From Schlegelella aquatica (GTDB lineage: Bacteria; Pseudomonadota; Gammaproteobacteria; Burkholderiales; Burkholderiaceae_C): 64,000 bases of DNA. The notes beneath the pieces are model-generated. The model saw only the letters and a program-made list of their open reading frames with translations. It did not search any database and was not told the DNA's origin. Both the position numbers and the translations under genes were made by a program. This document shows, one piece after another, positions 63,183 through 64,000 of the stretch. Where the stretch lies: positions 1,922,001 through 1,986,000 of the forward strand of contig NZ_CP110257.1 of assembly GCF_026013905.1 (NCBI RefSeq), written 5' to 3'. Positions within the stretch are counted from its first letter, which is position 1. Every line of letters starts with the position of its first letter.

Positions 63183-64000
63183 TCAATGGGCGTGATTGTG
63201 CCCGTCCGCCACCGCCGGCAGGCCGGCCGCCTGCCACACCTTCAGGGCATCGACAGTGGCCGCCACATCGTGTACACGCAGCACGCGCGCGCCCAGCAGC
63301 GCGGCCGCCAGCGCCGCCGCCAAGCTGCCCGGCCCGCGCTCGCTCACCGGTTTGCCCGTCACCGCCCCGATCGACGACTTGCGCGACCACCCCACCAGCA
63401 ATGGCAAGCCCAGCGCGAGCAGCCGCGGCTGCTCGCGCAGCAGTTGGAAGTTCTGCTCCACCGTCTTGCCGAAGCCGACACCGGGGTCGAGCACCATGCG
63501 CTCGCGTGCCACGCCCCGCCAGGACAGGGCCTGCACCCGGCCCGCGAGGAAGTCCGCCACCTCCGCCACCACGTCGTCATACTGCGTCTGGCTCTGCATC
63601 GAGGTCGGGTCCCCCCGCATGTGCATCAGGCAGATCCCGCAGGACGGGTGCTCGCCCACCACATCCAGCGCGCCTGGGGCACGCAGCGCCTGCACGTCGT
63701 TCACGATGTCGGCGCCCAGGGCGAGCACCTGCCGCATCACCTCGGGCTTGTAGGTGTCGACCGAGAGGGGCACACCCCATTTCACCGCCTCGCGCACCAC
63801 CGGCAGCACCCGCCGCAATTCCTCCTCGAGCGGGACGGGTGGAGCTCCCGGGCGCGTGGACTCGCCACCGATGTCGAGGATGTCCGCACCCTGCCGCAAG
63901 AGTTGCTCGGCATGACGCAGGGCCGAGCGCTCGTCCGCATGAGCGCCTCCATCCGAGAACGAATCAGGCGTGGCGTTCACGATCCCCATCACGCGGGGGC
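63183..64000 (-). CDS. folP: Dihydropteroate synthase (partial, N-terminus off the window)
   Basis: FolP joins para-aminobenzoate to the pterin diphosphate in folate synthesis and is the target of sulfonamides. The visible part starts in mid-protein at [18 protein letters not shown], the first signature, so the true start lies beyond base 64000. The other signatures are present: [68 protein letters not shown] and [12 protein letters not shown]. The C-terminus [15 protein letters not shown] and the stop are complete. A His-rich end (DGHNHAH) is slightly unusual. Confidence 0.97.
   Translation of the reverse strand, partial: PRVMGIVNATPDSFSDGGAHADERSALRHAEQLLRQGADILDIGGESTRPGAPPVPLEEELRRVLPVVREAVKWGVPLSVDTYKPEVMRQVLALGADIVNDVQALRAPGALDVVGEHPSCGICLMHMRGDPTSMQSQTQYDDVVAEVADFLAGRVQALSWRGVARERMVLDPGVGFGKTVEQNFQLLREQPRLLALGLPLLVGWSRKSSIGAVTGKPVSERGPGSLAAALAAALLGARVLRVHDVAATVDALKVWQAAGLPAVADGHNHAH

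Overview
The window is high-GC, densely packed chromosomal DNA from a betaproteobacterium, most likely of the order Burkholderiales (Sphaerotilaceae/Comamonadaceae-like). The case rests on gene content and order: sucA-sucB-lpdA beside zapE, trxA followed by rho and a type-B L31 gene, gloB divergent from a methyltransferase-rnhA pair, dnaX-ybaB-recR, and pstSCAB-phoU-phoB-phoR beside folP-glmM. This is inference from gene content; no 16S gene is present.

Layout. 1-2937: scpB (3' part missing), rluD and divergent bamD. 2938-6746 is the one clearly accessory island. It holds a frameshifted Tle1-like (DUF2235) phospholipase gene, a DUF3304 lipoprotein that is probably its immunity protein, a 168-bp duplicated piece of the phospholipase gene inside a chimeric ORF that keeps a good promoter, and the 3' stub of an IS110-family transposase. 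6747-17084: a DinG/YoaA helicase with a DUF465 protein, a PP2C phosphatase, zapE and the 2-oxoglutarate dehydrogenase genes. 17313-20070: a Gly/Val-rich lipoprotein and soxYZAX. 20201-23937: a c-di-GMP operon (HD-GYP, then PAS-GGDEF-EAL) with a flagellar sigma-28-like promoter. 24052-26933: prpE and an NlpC/P60 hydrolase.

27055-30959 is a molybdenum cofactor operon (moaA, small membrane protein, mobA, GNAT, moeA). 31024-35421 is an RND efflux pair without an outer membrane component. 35531-39552: rnhA, methyltransferase, gloB and an MltD-like transglycosylase. 39593-43858: a solitary SsuA/NMT1-type binding protein, recR, ybaB and dnaX. 43960-44054 is the 4.5S SRP RNA gene. 44075-48881 holds two tandem paralogues built as kinase-HDOD-GAF, of which the downstream copy is a pseudokinase. 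49139-53136: trxA, rho, rpmE2 and an ArnT-like membrane protein. 53151-59855 is the Pho regulon operon pstS-C-A-B-phoU-phoB-phoR. 60075-61781: a fasciclin lipoprotein and a type-1 binding protein. 61820-64000: glmM and folP (5' end missing).

The points most worth follow-up are the active kinase/pseudokinase HDOD pair, the decaying effector/immunity island, the divergent Pho boxes that appear to bring a fasciclin gene under PhoB, the sigma-28-like promoter of the c-di-GMP operon, and several promoters whose -10 boxes lie almost on the start codon. I saw no tRNA, rRNA, CRISPR array or intact mobile element.
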